Assembly: GCF_016859125.1 (NCBI RefSeq)
Contig: NZ_CP069338.1
Span: forward strand, 10,109,501-10,173,500
DNA from: Archangium violaceum
Lineage (GTDB): Bacteria; Myxococcota; Myxococcia; Myxococcales; Myxococcaceae
Direction: 5' to 3'
DNA: 64,000 bases
Positions 10,448 through 19,826 of the stretch are shown here, piece by piece (position 1 is the first letter of the stretch; each line of letters begins with the position of its first letter). Both the position numbers and the translations under genes were made by a program. The notes under the pieces are model-generated. The model was given only the letters and a program-made list of their open reading frames with translations, was not told where the DNA came from and did not search any database.

Positions 10448-10469
10448 GACCGTATTATATATGATAGAT
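10430..10469. promoter_or_regulatory. AT-rich divergent promoter region with inverted ATCTATC arms
   Basis: ATCTATC (10430-10436) and GATAGAT (10463-10469) are exact inverted copies flanking TATTATATATGATA, the only strongly AT-rich patch in this neighbourhood and a good -10 candidate. It lies between the divergent hydrolase and acetyltransferase starts and could be the operator for the PaaX-like regulator encoded just downstream. Inference only. Confidence 0.35.
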
Positions 10470-10476
10470 TCGAGTC

Positions 10477-11130
10477 ATGACGACACCGACCCGACCCGAC
10501 CCCCGCGGCAGTGCCGTGCCTCCGCCGGACGTCCGCGTGCTCGACGGCGTGCCCGCTGGGGCGGCGGAAACGGTTGCCCGGCTGTACTGGACCGCGTTCG
10601 CCCACAAGTTCCGCCCCGGCCTCGGCGATGCCGAGCACGGCGTCCCCGCCCTCCGCGAGGCCCTCGCCTCGGACCGGCTCAGCTGCGCCGTCGGGCCCGA
10701 TGGCACCGTCCTCGGGGTCCTCGGGCACCACCTGGCCGCTCGCGGGGCCATCGACCTGCGCTTCCAGACGTTGCTGCGGCACTTCTCTCCGTGGAGCGCG
10801 CCCTGGCGGGCCCTGCTCCTGATGCCGCTGCACCGCGAAGCCCGGCCAGATGAACTGCTGCTGGACGGAATCGCGGTCGACGCGGCGGCGCGTGGCCGGG
10901 GCATCGGCACCCGACTGCTGGCGCATGCCGCCCATCTGGCGCGCCGAGCCGGGCTGCGACGGGTACGACTCAGCGTCGTGGACACCAACCCCCGCGCTCG
11001 GGCGCTGTACGAGCGTTGCGGGTTCGTCGCGGGGCGGACGCAGGACGTGTCGCTGCTCGGGACGCTCTACGGTTTCCGGAGCGTCACCGAGATGACGCTC
11101 GAGGTCTCCGAGCAGGGAGAGGGCACGTGA
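10477..11130 (+). CDS. GNAT family N-acetyltransferase
   Basis: A 217-aa acetyltransferase. The acetyl-CoA-binding motif A is clear in the second half: LLLDGIAVDAAARGRGIGTR (R/Q-x-x-G-x-G/A form), followed by LLAHAAHLARRAG, the beta5 strand LRRVRLSVVDTNPRA, and ALYERCGFVAG, the typical C-terminal beta6-alpha4 signature. The substrate cannot be inferred. The stop overlaps the GTG of the PaaX-like gene, so the two are translationally coupled. Synonymous codon choice is extremely G/C-ended, as in actinobacteria. Confidence 0.85.
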   Translation: MTTPTRPDPRGSAVPPPDVRVLDGVPAGAAETVARLYWTAFAHKFRPGLGDAEHGVPALREALASDRLSCAVGPDGTVLGVLGHHLAARGAIDLRFQTLLRHFSPWSAPWRALLLMPLHREARPDELLLDGIAVDAAARGRGIGTRLLAHAAHLARRAGLRRVRLSVVDTNPRARALYERCGFVAGRTQDVSLLGTLYGFRSVTEMTLEVSEQGEGT

Positions 11131-11948
11131 GCGCGGAGGTCACCCCGCGTTTCGTCATCGAGGCGCTCGTCGATGCCGACGGCGTGGCCGATCTCGGCAG
11201 GGTCTACGACGTGGCCGTCGCCCTCGGGCTCGGCGAGCAGCCGGTGCGGCTGGTGATCCGTCGCATGGTCGCGGCCGGGGACGCCGAGCAGCACGGACGC
11301 GGGAGACGCGGCACGCTGCGCCTGAGTCCGGCGGCCCGGGTGCGCGATCGGCACGACGTCGCCTTCGTGCACCACGCGTATCGGCAGGACGCCGGCGAGG
11401 CGCCTTGGGATGGGCTCTGGCGGCTGTGCGCGTTCTCCGTTCCCGAGGCCCGCCGGCCCACCCGCGACGCGCTGCGCGCGACCCTCGTCCGGCTCGGCGG
11501 TGCGGCACTCGGGCCGGGGCTGTACGTGAGCGCACACGACTGGGATGCCCTGATCGACGCGGAGACGGCGGACATCGACGGCTCCGGTCTGCTCACCCGT
11601 GCGACGACGGCCGACCTGCGCATCGGCGACCTGCGCGACCCACGCGCGATCGCCGCGCGCCTGTGGCCGGCCAAGCCCGTTCTGGCCGCCTACCGTCCCC
11701 TGGCCACGCAACTCGACGACGTGGCAGCCGGGGGCGCGGACACCGGGGGCGCCGACGAGCCCGAGCGGATCGCGCTGGCCCTGCACCTGGCCGTGGCGTT
11801 CGACCATGCCCTGCTCACGGATCCACTGTTGCCCCCCGAGCTGCGGCCCGTCCCGTGGCCGCCGACCGAGATCCGCGCCCGTTTCCGCGCCACCTGGGAG
11901 ACCTTGGCGGCCGATGCCGGACCGGCGCGCTTGTTCACCCGGTACTGA
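11127..11948 (+). CDS. PaaX-family transcriptional regulator
   Basis: A 273-aa regulator with the PaaX layout: an N-terminal winged-helix (about residues 1-70, including LGLGEQPVRLVIRRMVAAGD, which matches the family's recognition-helix region and its G(R/L)R wing) and the central PaaX domain starting WDGLWRLCAFSVPEARRPTR, followed by LGGAALGPGLYVS. PaaX proteins are repressors relieved by an acyl-CoA or similar ligand. The GTG at 11127 overlaps the preceding stop and fits the domain start exactly. It probably controls this short operon and the divergent, now broken hydrolase. Confidence 0.78.
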   Translation: MSAEVTPRFVIEALVDADGVADLGRVYDVAVALGLGEQPVRLVIRRMVAAGDAEQHGRGRRGTLRLSPAARVRDRHDVAFVHHAYRQDAGEAPWDGLWRLCAFSVPEARRPTRDALRATLVRLGGAALGPGLYVSAHDWDALIDAETADIDGSGLLTRATTADLRIGDLRDPRAIAARLWPAKPVLAAYRPLATQLDDVAAGGADTGGADEPERIALALHLAVAFDHALLTDPLLPPELRPVPWPPTEIRARFRATWETLAADAGPARLFTRY

Positions 11949-12017
11949 GGCCCGCCCCACCTGAGTGCGTGCTCTAGCGCGCCTCTCCATGGAGGGCTTC
12001 TCCCCGAAGCCCTGGCG

Positions 12018-15000
12018 TCAGCTGCCGGCGAGCCGGGGCTTCTCTCCCTCGGCGACGGGAGCGCCGTGGCCACCGGGGCCCGAGCCATGCTCGCCAGGGC
12101 CACCGGAGCGGCGGTGGAGCCGCCGGTCCAACCGCGTCTTCATCCGATCCGCCACCACGTAGAAGGCGGGCACCACCAGGAGGCTGAGCACGGTGGAGAC
12201 GGAGAGGCCTCCCAGCACGGCCACCGACATGGGGGCACGCGTCTCGCTGCCCGCCCCCAGCGCCAGCACCGCCGGCACCGCCGCCATCATCGTGGCCAGC
12301 GACGTCATGAGGATGGGCCTCAAGCGCACCGGGCCCGCCCGCTGCATCGCCTCCACCGCGTCCGCTCCCTGCTCACGCTGCAGCAGCGCATAATCCACCA
12401 GGATGATGGAGTTCTTCTTCACGATGCCCATCAACAGCAGCAGGCCAATCATGCTGAAGATGTTGAGCGTCGTGCCGGTGGCCCACATCGCGAAGGCCGC
12501 TCCCGCCACCGATAGAGGGAGGATGGTGAGCACCGTGACGGGGTGCAGGAACGAGTTGAACTGCGAGGCGAGCACCATGTAGGCCACCCCGATGCCCAGG
12601 ATGAGGGCGAACAGGAGGCTGCTCATGGACTCCTGGAAGGCCACGCTGGAGCCGCCGAACACCACGCGCGTGCCACCGGGCAGCTCCCGGGCCAGCCGCT
12701 CCACCGTCTCCAGCGCCTGCTGCTGGGTGGCCCCGGGCGCCACGTTGGCGAAGATACTGATGGCCCGCTCACGATCCTTGCGGGTGATGGCCTGGAGCGC
12801 CGGACGCTCCTCCTGCGTCACCAGCGAGGCCAACGGCACCAGTTCGCCCGTGCCGGTGCGCACCTTCAGCATCGCCAGGTCCTCCGGCCGCGAGCGCTGA
12901 TCCTTGAGCAGGCGCAGCCGCACGTCGATGCGGCGCCCGCCGGTGCTGTACCTGCCCACGCGCACCCCGCCCACCAGGGCGTTGAGGGTGGAGCCCACGT
13001 CCTGCATGGACACGCCCAGGTCCGCGGCGCGCGCCCGATCCGGCGTAATCCGCAGCTCCGGCATGCCGAGCTGGTAGTCCGTGTCCACGTCCACCACCGT
13101 GCCGCTCGCCTGGAGCTTGTCGCGCATCTCCGTGCTGGACTCGATGAGCCGCTCCCAGTCCGAGCCGCGCACGCTGAACTCCACCGGGAAGCCGCGCGAG
13201 GCCGTGAAGCCGCTCTGAGACAGATCCATCACCACCGCGCGCAGGCCCGGGTACGAGTTGAGCTCCTTGCGCACCATCTGGTTGAAGTCCGACATCGGCA
13301 TGCGCTGCTCCGGCGGCACCAGGGTGATGAACAGCATGCCGCCGTTCACCCCGCTGCCACCGCCGCCCACCACCGAGAACAGGCGGGTCACCTCGGGCCG
13401 GTTGCTCAGGTACTCCTCGGCCCTGAGGAAGAGCCGGTCCGTCTCCTCCACGGTGCTGCCCACCGCCGTCTGCAGCCGCACCATGACGCGGCCCTGATCC
13501 TGCGAGGGGACGAACTCGCTCGACAGGCTCTTGAAGGCGAAGCCGGACAGCGCCAGCAGCACCACCGCGCCCCCCAGCACCCACCAGGGCCGCTTCAGCC
13601 CCTGGGCCAGCACCCTCCCGTAGTGGTGCTCCAGCCAGGTGAAGGCCCGGTCCACGAGCACCCCCACCTTGCTGCGGCCCTCGCGGCCCGTCTTGAGCAG
13701 TTGCGCGCACCGCGCCGGCGCCAGGGTGATGGCCTCCACGTAGGACAGCAGCACCGCCACGCACAGCGTCACGCCGAACTGGAGGAAGAACTTGCCGATG
13801 ACCCCGCTCATGAAGACGACGGGGAGGAAGATGGCCACCACGGCCAGCGTGGCCGCCAGGGCCGCGAAGGTGATTTCGTGCGTGCCCTCGCGCGCCGCGC
13901 TCACCCGGTCCTTCCCCTCTTCCGCGTGACGGAAGATGTTCTCCATCACCATGATGGCGTCATCCACCACGATACCCACCGCCAGGGACAGGCCCAGCAG
14001 CGTGAAGGTGTTGAGGGTGAAGCCCAGGAAGTAGATGACCGCCACCGTGCCCAGCAGCGACATGGGAATGGCGAGGATCACGTTGAACGTGCTGGAGAGC
14101 GAGCCGAGGAACGCCCAGCACACCAGCGCCGTCAGCAGGCAGGCCAGCAGCAGCTCGAACTCGATCTCGTGGACGCTCTCCTCGATGAACCGGGTGGAGT
14201 CGAAGTTGACGCCCAGGTCCAGGCCCTCGGGCGCGTCCTTCTGCAGCTCGGCGAGCTTCGCGCGCACGCCCTGCGCCACGGCCACCGCGTTGGCGCCGCG
14301 CTGCTTGCGGATGCCGAGTCCCTGGGCCGGCTGGCCGTCGACACGGGCCAGGCGGCGCACGTCCTCGAAGCCGTCCTCCACCAGCGCCACGTCGGACAGG
14401 TAGACGGGGGAGCCGTTGCCCTCGCGCACCACCAGGTGGCGCAGCGTCTCCAGGTTCAGCGCCTCGCCCATGACACGGACGTTGACCTCGCGGCCCTCCG
14501 TCTCGATGCGGCCCGCGGGCAGCTCCACGTGCTCGCGCTGCAGCGCGGAGATGACGTCGGTGACGGTGAGCCCGCGCGCGTCCAGCTTCTGCGCGTCCAC
14601 CCAGATGCGCACGTTGCGCTCCAGCGAGCCGCCCAGCGTCACCTCGCCCACTCCCGGCACCGTCTGCAGCACCTCCTTCACGCGGTAGCGGGTGAAGTCG
14701 GCGAGGAACTGCTGCGAGAAGGGCCCGGACACCCCCAGCCACATGATGGGCTGATCCTCCGGGTTGCTCTTGGAGATGACCGGCGGATCGATGTCCTGCG
14801 GGAGCCGCCGCTGGGCCTGGCTCACCTTGGACGTCACGTCCTGCAGCGCCTGGTCCACGTCGCGCGACAGATCCAACTCCACGGAGATGCTGCCACCGCC
14901 CTGGCTCGACTTGGAGGTGATGGACTTGACGCCCTCCACCTGCATCGCCGCTTCCTCGAGCGGCTCGATGACGTCGTTCTCCACGGCCTCCGGCGAGGCC

Positions 15001-15158
15001 CCCTCCCACGTCACGCTGATGCCGATGACGGGGTAGTCCACGTCCGGGAACTGGCTGATGCCGATGCGCTGGGCGGCCACCAGTCCGAAGACGATGGTGG
15101 CCGCCATCAGCATCCAGGCGAAGACGGGCTTCTTGATGCAGACATCGGTGATGTTCAT
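12018..15158 (-). CDS. RND multidrug efflux permease (HAE1/AcrB-like)
   Basis: A 1046-aa inner-membrane proton antiporter. Seen in the sequence: the N-terminal opening (KKPVFAWMLMAATIVFGLVA), two periplasmic porter/docking halves, and TM4 with the proton-relay Asp pair in LAVGIVVDDAIMVMENIFRH. The second-half helix ILPLSVAGAAFAMWATGTTL is followed by LLLLMGIVKKNSIILVDYA, with the Lys typical of TM10. Length is the family norm. The last about 40 residues are charged and Gly-rich. Its start overlaps the end of the membrane-fusion gene by four bases (ATGA). With the two upstream genes it should form a tripartite pump; the substrate cannot be told. The order OMF-MFP-RND on one strand indicates a single operon. 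Confidence 0.92.
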   Translation of the reverse strand: MNITDVCIKKPVFAWMLMAATIVFGLVAAQRIGISQFPDVDYPVIGISVTWEGASPEAVENDVIEPLEEAAMQVEGVKSITSKSSQGGGSISVELDLSRDVDQALQDVTSKVSQAQRRLPQDIDPPVISKSNPEDQPIMWLGVSGPFSQQFLADFTRYRVKEVLQTVPGVGEVTLGGSLERNVRIWVDAQKLDARGLTVTDVISALQREHVELPAGRIETEGREVNVRVMGEALNLETLRHLVVREGNGSPVYLSDVALVEDGFEDVRRLARVDGQPAQGLGIRKQRGANAVAVAQGVRAKLAELQKDAPEGLDLGVNFDSTRFIEESVHEIEFELLLACLLTALVCWAFLGSLSSTFNVILAIPMSLLGTVAVIYFLGFTLNTFTLLGLSLAVGIVVDDAIMVMENIFRHAEEGKDRVSAAREGTHEITFAALAATLAVVAIFLPVVFMSGVIGKFFLQFGVTLCVAVLLSYVEAITLAPARCAQLLKTGREGRSKVGVLVDRAFTWLEHHYGRVLAQGLKRPWWVLGGAVVLLALSGFAFKSLSSEFVPSQDQGRVMVRLQTAVGSTVEETDRLFLRAEEYLSNRPEVTRLFSVVGGGGSGVNGGMLFITLVPPEQRMPMSDFNQMVRKELNSYPGLRAVVMDLSQSGFTASRGFPVEFSVRGSDWERLIESSTEMRDKLQASGTVVDVDTDYQLGMPELRITPDRARAADLGVSMQDVGSTLNALVGGVRVGRYSTGGRRIDVRLRLLKDQRSRPEDLAMLKVRTGTGELVPLASLVTQEERPALQAITRKDRERAISIFANVAPGATQQQALETVERLARELPGGTRVVFGGSSVAFQESMSSLLFALILGIGVAYMVLASQFNSFLHPVTVLTILPLSVAGAAFAMWATGTTLNIFSMIGLLLLMGIVKKNSIILVDYALLQREQGADAVEAMQRAGPVRLRPILMTSLATMMAAVPAVLALGAGSETRAPMSVAVLGGLSVSTVLSLLVVPAFYVVADRMKTRLDRRLHRRSGGPGEHGSGPGGHGAPVAEGEKPRLAGS

Positions 15159-16357
15159 CGCGCCGCGCCTCCATTGCCGCCGTCCGTCTCACGGCGCGGC
15201 TCTCCGGTGAAGGAGGGCTTGGGGCCCTCGGCGATGCGCACCGCGGCACCGTCCTTGAGCGCCTCCCCGCCACGCACCACCAGTTGCTCGCCGGGCTCGA
15301 GCCCCTCGCGCACCTCCACGAGCCCGTCCGCCGTGCGCAGGCCGAGCTCCACCACGCGCTCGCGCGCCTTGCCGTCCCGCACCACGAAGGTCAGGAAGCC
15401 GCGCTCGCTGGGGCGCACCGCCGTCTGGGGGATGACCGGAGCTCCCCGGGCCGTCTCCACCGGGACCGACACCGTGGCGAACGCCCCCGGCCGCAGCGCC
15501 TTGGCCTCCGGGCCGCTCACCTCCGCCGTCACCTTCACCATGCGGCTGGCGGGATCCGCCGCGTCCGCCACGTAGCTGATGCGGCCCGTGTACGTGCGCC
15601 CGTCCGAGCGCACCGTGAAGCGCGCCGGCATGCCCGTCTTCAGCCGGCCCACGTCCGACTCGGCCACGGTGAAGCGCAGGAGCAGCGGATCGCGCCGCAG
15701 CAGCGTGGCCAGCACCGTGCCCGGCTGCACGTACTGCCCCGTCTGCACCGTGCGCGTCTGCAGCACGCCCTCCATGGGCGCCCTCACGTACGCGTCGCGC
15801 AGGTTCAGCTCGGCTTGATCCAACGCCGCCTTCGCCGCGCTCGCGTCCGCCGCGGCACTGCGCGCCCGGGCCTCGGCGGTGTCGATCTGCTCGGCCGGCA
15901 GCAGCCCTGGCTTCAGCTCGTTGGCCGCCGTGCGCCGCCCCGCCGCCGACTCCGCCTCCGCCTTCGCCGCCTGCGCCTTCTCCAGCGCCGCCTGCGCCGA
16001 GCGCACCGCGATGCTGTAGCGCGTGGGCTCGATCTCCGCGAGCACCTCGCCCTTCTTCACCGTCTGGCCTTCCATGAAGCGCACCTGCTCCACCACGCCC
16101 GCCACGCGCGCGGTGATCTGCACCTGCTCGAAGGCCTCCACCGAGCCCACCGCGGAGATGACGTACTCCACGTCCCGCGCCTCCACCGGCGCCACCTCCA
16201 CCGGGAACTGGATGGGCCCCCGGCCACCCGGGCCTCCTCCCCTCCCCCCCTTCCCACCCTGCTCCGCCTGCGCGCCGGTGCCGCCCGAGCCCTTGCCACA
16301 CCCCGTCCCCAGGGCGAGCGCGGCGCCCAGTGCCATTGTCACCACACGGATCTTCAC
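15155..16357 (-). CDS. RND periplasmic adaptor (membrane fusion) lipoprotein
   Basis: A 400-aa HlyD/AcrA-type adaptor. It has a lipoprotein signal (LALGTGCGKG), then a Gly-rich linker and an N-terminal beta-barrel/lipoyl half (VEYVISAVGSVEAFEQVQIT and RVAGVVEQVRFMEGQTVKKG, the biotinyl-lipoyl motif). An alpha-hairpin of about 70 residues rich in Ala/Glu follows, then the returning lipoyl half (AELNLRDAYVRAPMEGVLQ) and the beta-barrel and membrane-proximal domains. It bridges the RND pump and the TolC-like channel. It lies one base downstream of the OMF gene's stop and overlaps the permease start, so all three are co-transcribed. Confidence 0.92.
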   Translation of the reverse strand: MKIRVVTMALGAALALGTGCGKGSGGTGAQAEQGGKGGRGGGPGGRGPIQFPVEVAPVEARDVEYVISAVGSVEAFEQVQITARVAGVVEQVRFMEGQTVKKGEVLAEIEPTRYSIAVRSAQAALEKAQAAKAEAESAAGRRTAANELKPGLLPAEQIDTAEARARSAAADASAAKAALDQAELNLRDAYVRAPMEGVLQTRTVQTGQYVQPGTVLATLLRRDPLLLRFTVAESDVGRLKTGMPARFTVRSDGRTYTGRISYVADAADPASRMVKVTAEVSGPEAKALRPGAFATVSVPVETARGAPVIPQTAVRPSERGFLTFVVRDGKARERVVELGLRTADGLVEVREGLEPGEQLVVRGGEALKDGAAVRIAEGPKPSFTGEPRRETDGGNGGAAR

Positions 16358-17710
16358 TTACGGCTCCTTCCCCAGCGGATCGAGACCCACGGCGGACCGC
16401 AGCTCCAGCAGAGCGGTTCCCAATGCATAGTGAGCCTGGGCGAGCGACACCTCGGCCTCGAACTGCCTCACCTGCGCATCACTCAATGCCAGGGACGAGG
16501 CGAGCCCCTGACGGTACAGGATGGTCGTCTCCTCGGCGTTCTGGCGGGCGGCCTCCATGGCCACCTGGCTGCGGCTCAGGGCGGCCTGGGCGGTGCGCAG
16601 CGACACGTGCGCGCGCTCCACGGATACGTCCACCCCCCGGACCCTCGCCGCCGTGTCCAGGTCCAGGGCCCGCGTCAGGGCCAGCCGCTCACGGCGCTCG
16701 GCGTAACGCGCCCCGCCATCGAAGAGGGTCCAGGTGAGATCCAACCCCAGGAAGCCATTGAAGGTCTGGCCGTTCAGGCCCGACTCGTTGGTGACGCTGC
16801 CCTGCGCGGAGGCCGTCAGCGAGGGGAATAGCCGGGCGAGGGGCTCGCGCGCGAGGGCCCGCTGCTGCTCCACCCTCAGCTTCGCGGAGAGGATGTCCGG
16901 GCGGCGCTCCAGGGCCTTGTCGGCCAGCCCCGCGAAGGAGTCCACGGGACGCGAGGCCTCGCCGAGCAGCGTCTCGGGCGGGGCCAATGCTCCCACCTCG
17001 GGCACCACCAGCAGGTAGCCCAGCTGCAGGCGGCTCGTCTCGGCCTGACCCACCGCGTCAACCAGCTCCGCCTCCGCGGTGGCCACGTCCAGTTCCGCGC
17101 GCGTCACGTCATTGGTGCTGGCCAGTCCCGCCTGGGCCCGGGCCCGGGCCTCCTCGAGCGACTGCCGGGCGTAGGCGAGCCGGCGCTCGGCGGCCTCGGC
17201 CACCTGCTGCAGGCCCAGCGTGGAGAGGAAGGCCGTGGCCGCCTGGAAGGCCACCTGACGGCGCACCTCCCTGGCATCCAGTGCCGTGGCCTCGCTGTCC
17301 CGCTTCGCCGCCTGGTAGAGCGGAAAGCCGCGCGCATCGAAGAGGGTGATGCTGGCGATGGCATTGCCGCCCAGGGCATTGAAGCGCTGGAGCACCACCG
17401 TCTGATCTCCCACCTGCCGCGTCGACTCCTGGGGGCGGCGGGTGTAGCCGCCGTTGACGACGAGCCTCGGAAAGAAGAAGGCGCGAGCCTGGGCCACGCG
17501 GGCCTCGGCCGCCTCGGCGCGGGCCTGGGCCGACAGCGTGGTCTCGTTGCGCTCACTCGCGAGCGACACCGCGCGCTCCAGCGTCAGTGGCTCCTGCGTG
17601 GGCTGCCCCGGCCCGGACGCGGGCTGCTGCTCCTGCGCGCGCGCATCGGGCACACATAGAGCCAGCCAGGCACACACGGAGACGACAACGGCGGAGCGGA
17701 TCAGGTGCAT
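16358..17710 (-). CDS. TolC-family outer membrane efflux protein
   Basis: A 450-aa TolC-like protein. A cleavable signal peptide ends at CVPDARA. The mature chain has the duplicated OEP arrangement: long amphipathic helices rich in Ala, Glu and Arg (for example ARAEAAEARVAQARAFFFPR, then VNGGYTRRP) and a second repeat with the equivalent LFPSLTASAQGSVTNESGLN and LTWTLFDGGARYAERRE. The ATG at 17710 is selected because the signal peptide begins there; an in-frame start 108 bases upstream would prepend a non-signal leader. It is the first gene of the efflux operon. Confidence 0.9.
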   Translation of the reverse strand: MHLIRSAVVVSVCAWLALCVPDARAQEQQPASGPGQPTQEPLTLERAVSLASERNETTLSAQARAEAAEARVAQARAFFFPRLVVNGGYTRRPQESTRQVGDQTVVLQRFNALGGNAIASITLFDARGFPLYQAAKRDSEATALDAREVRRQVAFQAATAFLSTLGLQQVAEAAERRLAYARQSLEEARARAQAGLASTNDVTRAELDVATAEAELVDAVGQAETSRLQLGYLLVVPEVGALAPPETLLGEASRPVDSFAGLADKALERRPDILSAKLRVEQQRALAREPLARLFPSLTASAQGSVTNESGLNGQTFNGFLGLDLTWTLFDGGARYAERRERLALTRALDLDTAARVRGVDVSVERAHVSLRTAQAALSRSQVAMEAARQNAEETTILYRQGLASSLALSDAQVRQFEAEVSLAQAHYALGTALLELRSAVGLDPLGKEP

Positions 17711-17746
17711 GGTCGAGCGGGAGGGATGGCGATCCGGGGGGAGGAC

Positions 17747-17772
17747 GGCTGGCTCATATATAGGACCCAGCC
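17747..17772. promoter_or_regulatory. inverted repeat with TATATA core upstream of the efflux operon
   Basis: GGCTGG (17747-17752) and CCAGCC (17767-17772) are inverted around CTCATATATAGGAC, about 37 bases before the OMF start. The AT-rich core could be the -10 of the efflux operon and the arms an operator for an unlinked repressor. No regulator gene lies beside the operon. Confidence 0.3.
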
Positions 17773-17885
17773 AGGCACGGCCATGGGAACCCGCCTGTCT
17801 GGACGCTGCATCGCACATCGGGCTAACTGGGAAACGGACGGAGACTTTTCACGTCGGGCGCGGCGCGCCCGGGAATGATCGAGCG

Positions 17886-19814
17886 ATGCGTTTATTCCTG
17901 CTGTTGATGGGAATGTGGGTGATGGCGGGTTGTCGAAGCGCGGACGCGGGCGCCGTGCGCGTGGAGATCTTCTACGCGACCTTCCGTCCCGGGTGTCTCA
18001 CCGTGACGGCCGTGGACGCGGCGGACCCGAGCCACTCCGAAACGCAGCAACTCACAGTGGAAGACCGGCACAGCGACAGCAAAACGGTGGCGGTGTTCCG
18101 CAAGTCGGACTGGAGCCGCGACCTGCGGGTGACGGCGAGCGCGCACGAGGCCTCGTGCACGGGGCCGGAGGTGGCCACGAGCACGCAGCGGATCCAGGTT
18201 CCCGAGAAGGGTTCCACGGTGGTGTACCTGGACCTGCGCGCGGAGGATCTGGACGGAGACGGCTTCGTCTCGGCGCTGGCGCCCGGGAGGGGCACGGACT
18301 GCGACGACACGGATGCCACCGTGTACCCCGGAGCCCCGGAGACGTGCGACGGCAAGGACAGCAACTGCTCCGGTGACGAGAGCGACGCCACGGACCCACG
18401 CGGCTACTACGTGGACGCGGACGGGGATGGTTACGGCGACGCCACACGCCCGGTGGTGCGGGCCTGCGTGGCGCCCGCGGGCAGGGTGATGGAGGCCGGG
18501 GATTGCGACGACACGGACGCCACCGTCCACCCGGGACAGGCCGAGTTGCTCTGTGACGGGCGGGACCAGGACTGCGACGGCACGGCGGACGAGGACTTCC
18601 TGTTGGGCTCCGCGTGCAAGACGGAGTTCGGCTGCTCGGGCGTCCGGGTGTGCTCGGCGGATGGCTTCGGGGTGCGGTGCTCCAGTTCCGAGTCTCCGAC
18701 GACGTGGTACGTGGACACGGACGGAGATGGGCGCGCCGGCTCGTTCGCGACCTTCTACTGCGAGGGGCCTCCCGGCTCGAAGCCCACCTCGGACGACTGC
18801 GATGACACCTCGCGCTTCATCGGCGGTTCAGAGGAGTGCGATCGGCTGGACAACGACTGCGATGGCAGCGTGGACGAGGATGCCTGCCTCACCCAGGACT
18901 GGACGGCGCGGACCGTCGGCGGTGGCTCGGCCTGGGAGGCGGTGACGACCTACACGACGGGTAGTGCCTGGCTCGCGGGCGCCGGGGGCCGGCTCGCGCA
19001 CGTGAGCGGCTCCGCGGTCACGGACATCTCCGCCTGCGGCGCGGACGACGACTGGAAGGCGGCCTGGGCGAGGCCGAGCGACGGGCGTGTCTTCCTCGGC
19101 TCGACGCGGGGGAAGATCGCCACCACCACCAGCGCATCGGGAGCGGAGTGCGCCACGACCTCCGCCGAGGGCATGACGAGCGTCATCACCGGCATGGTGG
19201 GCTTCGAGCGGAACGGCGTCACCACGGTGTACGCGGTGACGAGCGGTGGCCATGTGCTGCGCTGGGAGTGGACGGACGCACCGGTGACGCCCACCCCTCC
19301 GGTGGTGATGGAGCAGGTGGCGGCGAAGCTGCGGAGCATTCACGGTCAGGGCCCGGACTCACTGTTCGCCGTGGGCGCCGAGGACTACCGGCCCGATCAG
19401 GTCCTGCCACGGATCTTCCGGCTCGACACGGACTCGGGGCGCTGGGTGCGCGAGAGCCTGCCGGGAGACGTGGGCACGGGCTCTCTCCAGGGCGTGTTCG
19501 GAGTCGGTGGCGGACTGGCCTACGCGGTGGGTGATCGGGGCCTGGTGCTCGAGCGACACGACGGCTCCTGGCGGAAGCTGCCGGCCCCCGATGACGCGGC
19601 GGCGCCGGATCTGCTGGACGTGGTCGCCTTCCACCCCACCGTCGTGCTCGTCCTCTCCAACAAGGGCGGCACGTACCTCCACCAGTTCGATGGCTCGAAC
19701 TGGAGCGAGCCCGCCCCCCAGGCCCAGGCGCTCCTGTCGCTGGATGCGATCGCGCCCCAGGAGCAGTGGGCCGCCGGAGAGGGCGGCACGCTGGTGCGCT
19801 GGAGCTCCCCTTGA
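17886..19814 (+). CDS. MopE-like lipoprotein with putative metal-binding Cys/Asp repeats
   Basis: A 642-aa lipoprotein (signal MRLFLLLMGMWVMAGC). Residues 120-330 carry at least three copies of the putative metal-binding motif typical of MopE-like proteins: DGDGFVSA...DCDDTDATVYPGAPETC, then DADGDGYGD...DCDDTDATVHPGQAELLC, then DTDGDGRAG...DCDDTSRF...EECDRLDNDCDG, with regularly spaced Asp and Cys residues suited to calcium or copper binding. The C-terminal half (about 335-640) is Trp/Gly-rich and repetitive and probably forms a beta-propeller. It is divergent from the efflux operon and ends 12 bases before the mla-like genes, so read-through into them is possible. Confidence 0.8.
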   Translation: MRLFLLLMGMWVMAGCRSADAGAVRVEIFYATFRPGCLTVTAVDAADPSHSETQQLTVEDRHSDSKTVAVFRKSDWSRDLRVTASAHEASCTGPEVATSTQRIQVPEKGSTVVYLDLRAEDLDGDGFVSALAPGRGTDCDDTDATVYPGAPETCDGKDSNCSGDESDATDPRGYYVDADGDGYGDATRPVVRACVAPAGRVMEAGDCDDTDATVHPGQAELLCDGRDQDCDGTADEDFLLGSACKTEFGCSGVRVCSADGFGVRCSSSESPTTWYVDTDGDGRAGSFATFYCEGPPGSKPTSDDCDDTSRFIGGSEECDRLDNDCDGSVDEDACLTQDWTARTVGGGSAWEAVTTYTTGSAWLAGAGGRLAHVSGSAVTDISACGADDDWKAAWARPSDGRVFLGSTRGKIATTTSASGAECATTSAEGMTSVITGMVGFERNGVTTVYAVTSGGHVLRWEWTDAPVTPTPPVVMEQVAAKLRSIHGQGPDSLFAVGAEDYRPDQVLPRIFRLDTDSGRWVRESLPGDVGTGSLQGVFGVGGGLAYAVGDRGLVLERHDGSWRKLPAPDDAAAPDLLDVVAFHPTVVLVLSNKGGTYLHQFDGSNWSEPAPQAQALLSLDAIAPQEQWAAGEGGTLVRWSSP

Positions 19815-19826
19815 GCCCGGAGTGAC

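Noticed and set aside
12543-15575. A 1010-codon open frame on the plus strand
   Set aside because: It is the antisense shadow of the RND permease and adaptor genes; His/Arg/Gln-rich composition, no domain.
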